From the NCBI RefSeq assembly GCF_009846755.1, contig NZ_AQOR01000037.1, forward strand, positions 1 through 34,142: a DNA stretch of 34,142 bases, given 5' to 3'. The notes under the pieces are model-generated. The model was not told the origin of the DNA. It did not search any database and saw only the letters and a list, made by a program, of their open reading frames with translations. Within the stretch, counting starts at the first letter, position 1. The number at the start of each line of letters is the position of its first letter. Origin of the DNA: Alcanivorax sp. S71-1-4. GTDB lineage: Bacteria > Pseudomonadota > Gammaproteobacteria > Pseudomonadales > Alcanivoracaceae. Positions 33,759 through 34,142 of this stretch are shown piece by piece. A program made the translations under genes and the position numbers.

Positions 33759-34104
33759 ACTGCGCGCCGGGCGCTATCGCGGCTATGCGTTGCTGATACT
33801 GCTGGCGGTGGCCGCCTGGGCGGCGCTGGCCAATGGCCTGCCGTGGTGGTGTCGCGGTGTGCTGCTGCTGACGGTGCTGCCGCTGCTGATGATGGGCTGG
33901 CGGCGCCAGCCGCGTGCACTGGCCCTGACACTGTGGCCGGATGCGCTGGCGGTGGAATGTGCCGACGGGCGTCGCCTGCTTCTTGACCCGCCCTGGCGCG
34001 CGGCCTTCTGGCCGGGCTGTGTGCGGGTCGGCCCGGTGGTGCTGTATCGCGACCAAATGAGTGACGCCGTGTGGCGGCGGTTGTGTGCGGTGCTAAAAAA
34101 CTAA
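33712..34104 (+). CDS. ygfX: YgfX-like membrane protein
   Basis: The start is uncertain. The ATG at 33712 follows AGGGA and gives 130 residues, close to the 135 of E. coli YgfX, but overlaps sdhE by 47 bp; an ATG at 33697 and a CTG just after the sdhE stop are alternatives. There are two membrane helices near the N terminus (YALLILLAVAAWAALANG and WCRGVLLLTVLPLLMMGW), then a cytoplasmic domain ending in SDAVWRRLCAVL, as in other YgfX proteins. The family partners SdhE; in E. coli this pair was also called CptA/CptB and proposed as a toxin-antitoxin pair, which is disputed. It ends 38 bp before the window end. Confidence 0.75.
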   Translation: MPSSDTCSPCWGARTELRAGRYRGYALLILLAVAAWAALANGLPWWCRGVLLLTVLPLLMMGWRRQPRALALTLWPDALAVECADGRRLLLDPPWRAAFWPGCVRVGPVVLYRDQMSDAVWRRLCAVLKN

Positions 34105-34120
34105 GACTGGTTGGGCGGTA

Positions 34121-34141
34121 GTAGGGTGGGTAGAGCCAAAG
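34121..34141. repeat. Right copy of the 21-bp inverted repeat
   Basis: This is the exact reverse complement of bases 1-21. It lies 17 bp after the ygfX stop. Confidence 0.7.
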
Positions 34142-34142
34142 G

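Overview
The window reads as a chromosomal segment of a high-GC, aerobic gammaproteobacterium. The recJ, prfB, lysS, ung, ygfZ/sdhE/ygfX and fadBA proteins are all of gammaproteobacterial type. The combination of beta-oxidation, valine catabolism and two PQQ-type dehydrogenases would fit Alcanivoracaceae or a Pseudomonas-like relative, but that placement is an inference from gene content. The first and last 21 bases of the window are perfect reverse complements of each other, so the segment may be a contig bounded by copies of a dispersed repeat.

Layout. (1) 1-1697: a hipBA toxin-antitoxin operon with three similar 17-bp candidate operators spaced about 50 bp apart. (2) 1706-5077: a complete 3372-bp ISL3-family element of the ISPpu12 type with 25-bp inverted repeats and an 8-bp target duplication. 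It carries tnpA, lspA, an HMA-CDF cation transporter and a divergent PbrR/CadR-like merR. It inserted into the U-tract of the fadBA terminator. (3) 5086-8483: fadBA (minus strand), with a 16-bp palindrome upstream. (4) 8846-9411: a compositionally distinct yefM-yoeB toxin-antitoxin pair. (5) 9455-14692: a polyglycine lipoprotein, a LuxR solo, and a NarL-type response regulator overlapping its 7TM histidine kinase. (6) 14829-21170: recJ, a small DUF7352-like gene, prfB with its programmed +1 frameshift, lysS, a TetR regulator and ung. (7) 21394-27163: mmsR divergent from mmsA, an acyl-CoA dehydrogenase, mmsB and a 3-hydroxyisobutyryl-CoA hydrolase, i.e. the distal valine pathway. (8) 27381-30655: a PQQ glucose-dehydrogenase-like enzyme split into membrane-anchor and catalytic genes, convergent with a soluble-type PQQ sugar dehydrogenase. 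(9) 30771-34104: a small membrane protein, a PlsC-like acyltransferase, ygfZ, and the sdhE-ygfX pair.

How the parts fit together. FadBA and the mms operon feed acyl-CoA and branched-chain carbon into the TCA cycle. SdhE (flavinylation of succinate dehydrogenase) and YgfZ (Fe-S maintenance) support the respiratory enzymes downstream, and the PQQ dehydrogenases would pass electrons from periplasmic sugar oxidation to the quinone pool. The two toxin-antitoxin systems and the IS are accessory.

The most notable observations are: the likely metal-responsive promoter placed ahead of the transposase operon in the IS; the 8-residue insertion just after the GGQ motif of RF2; the split glucose-dehydrogenase-like enzyme lacking part of the usual active-site region; long palindromes that contain stop codons (recJ; the 31.2-kb convergent pair); and a clear direct-repeat candidate operator for MmsR.
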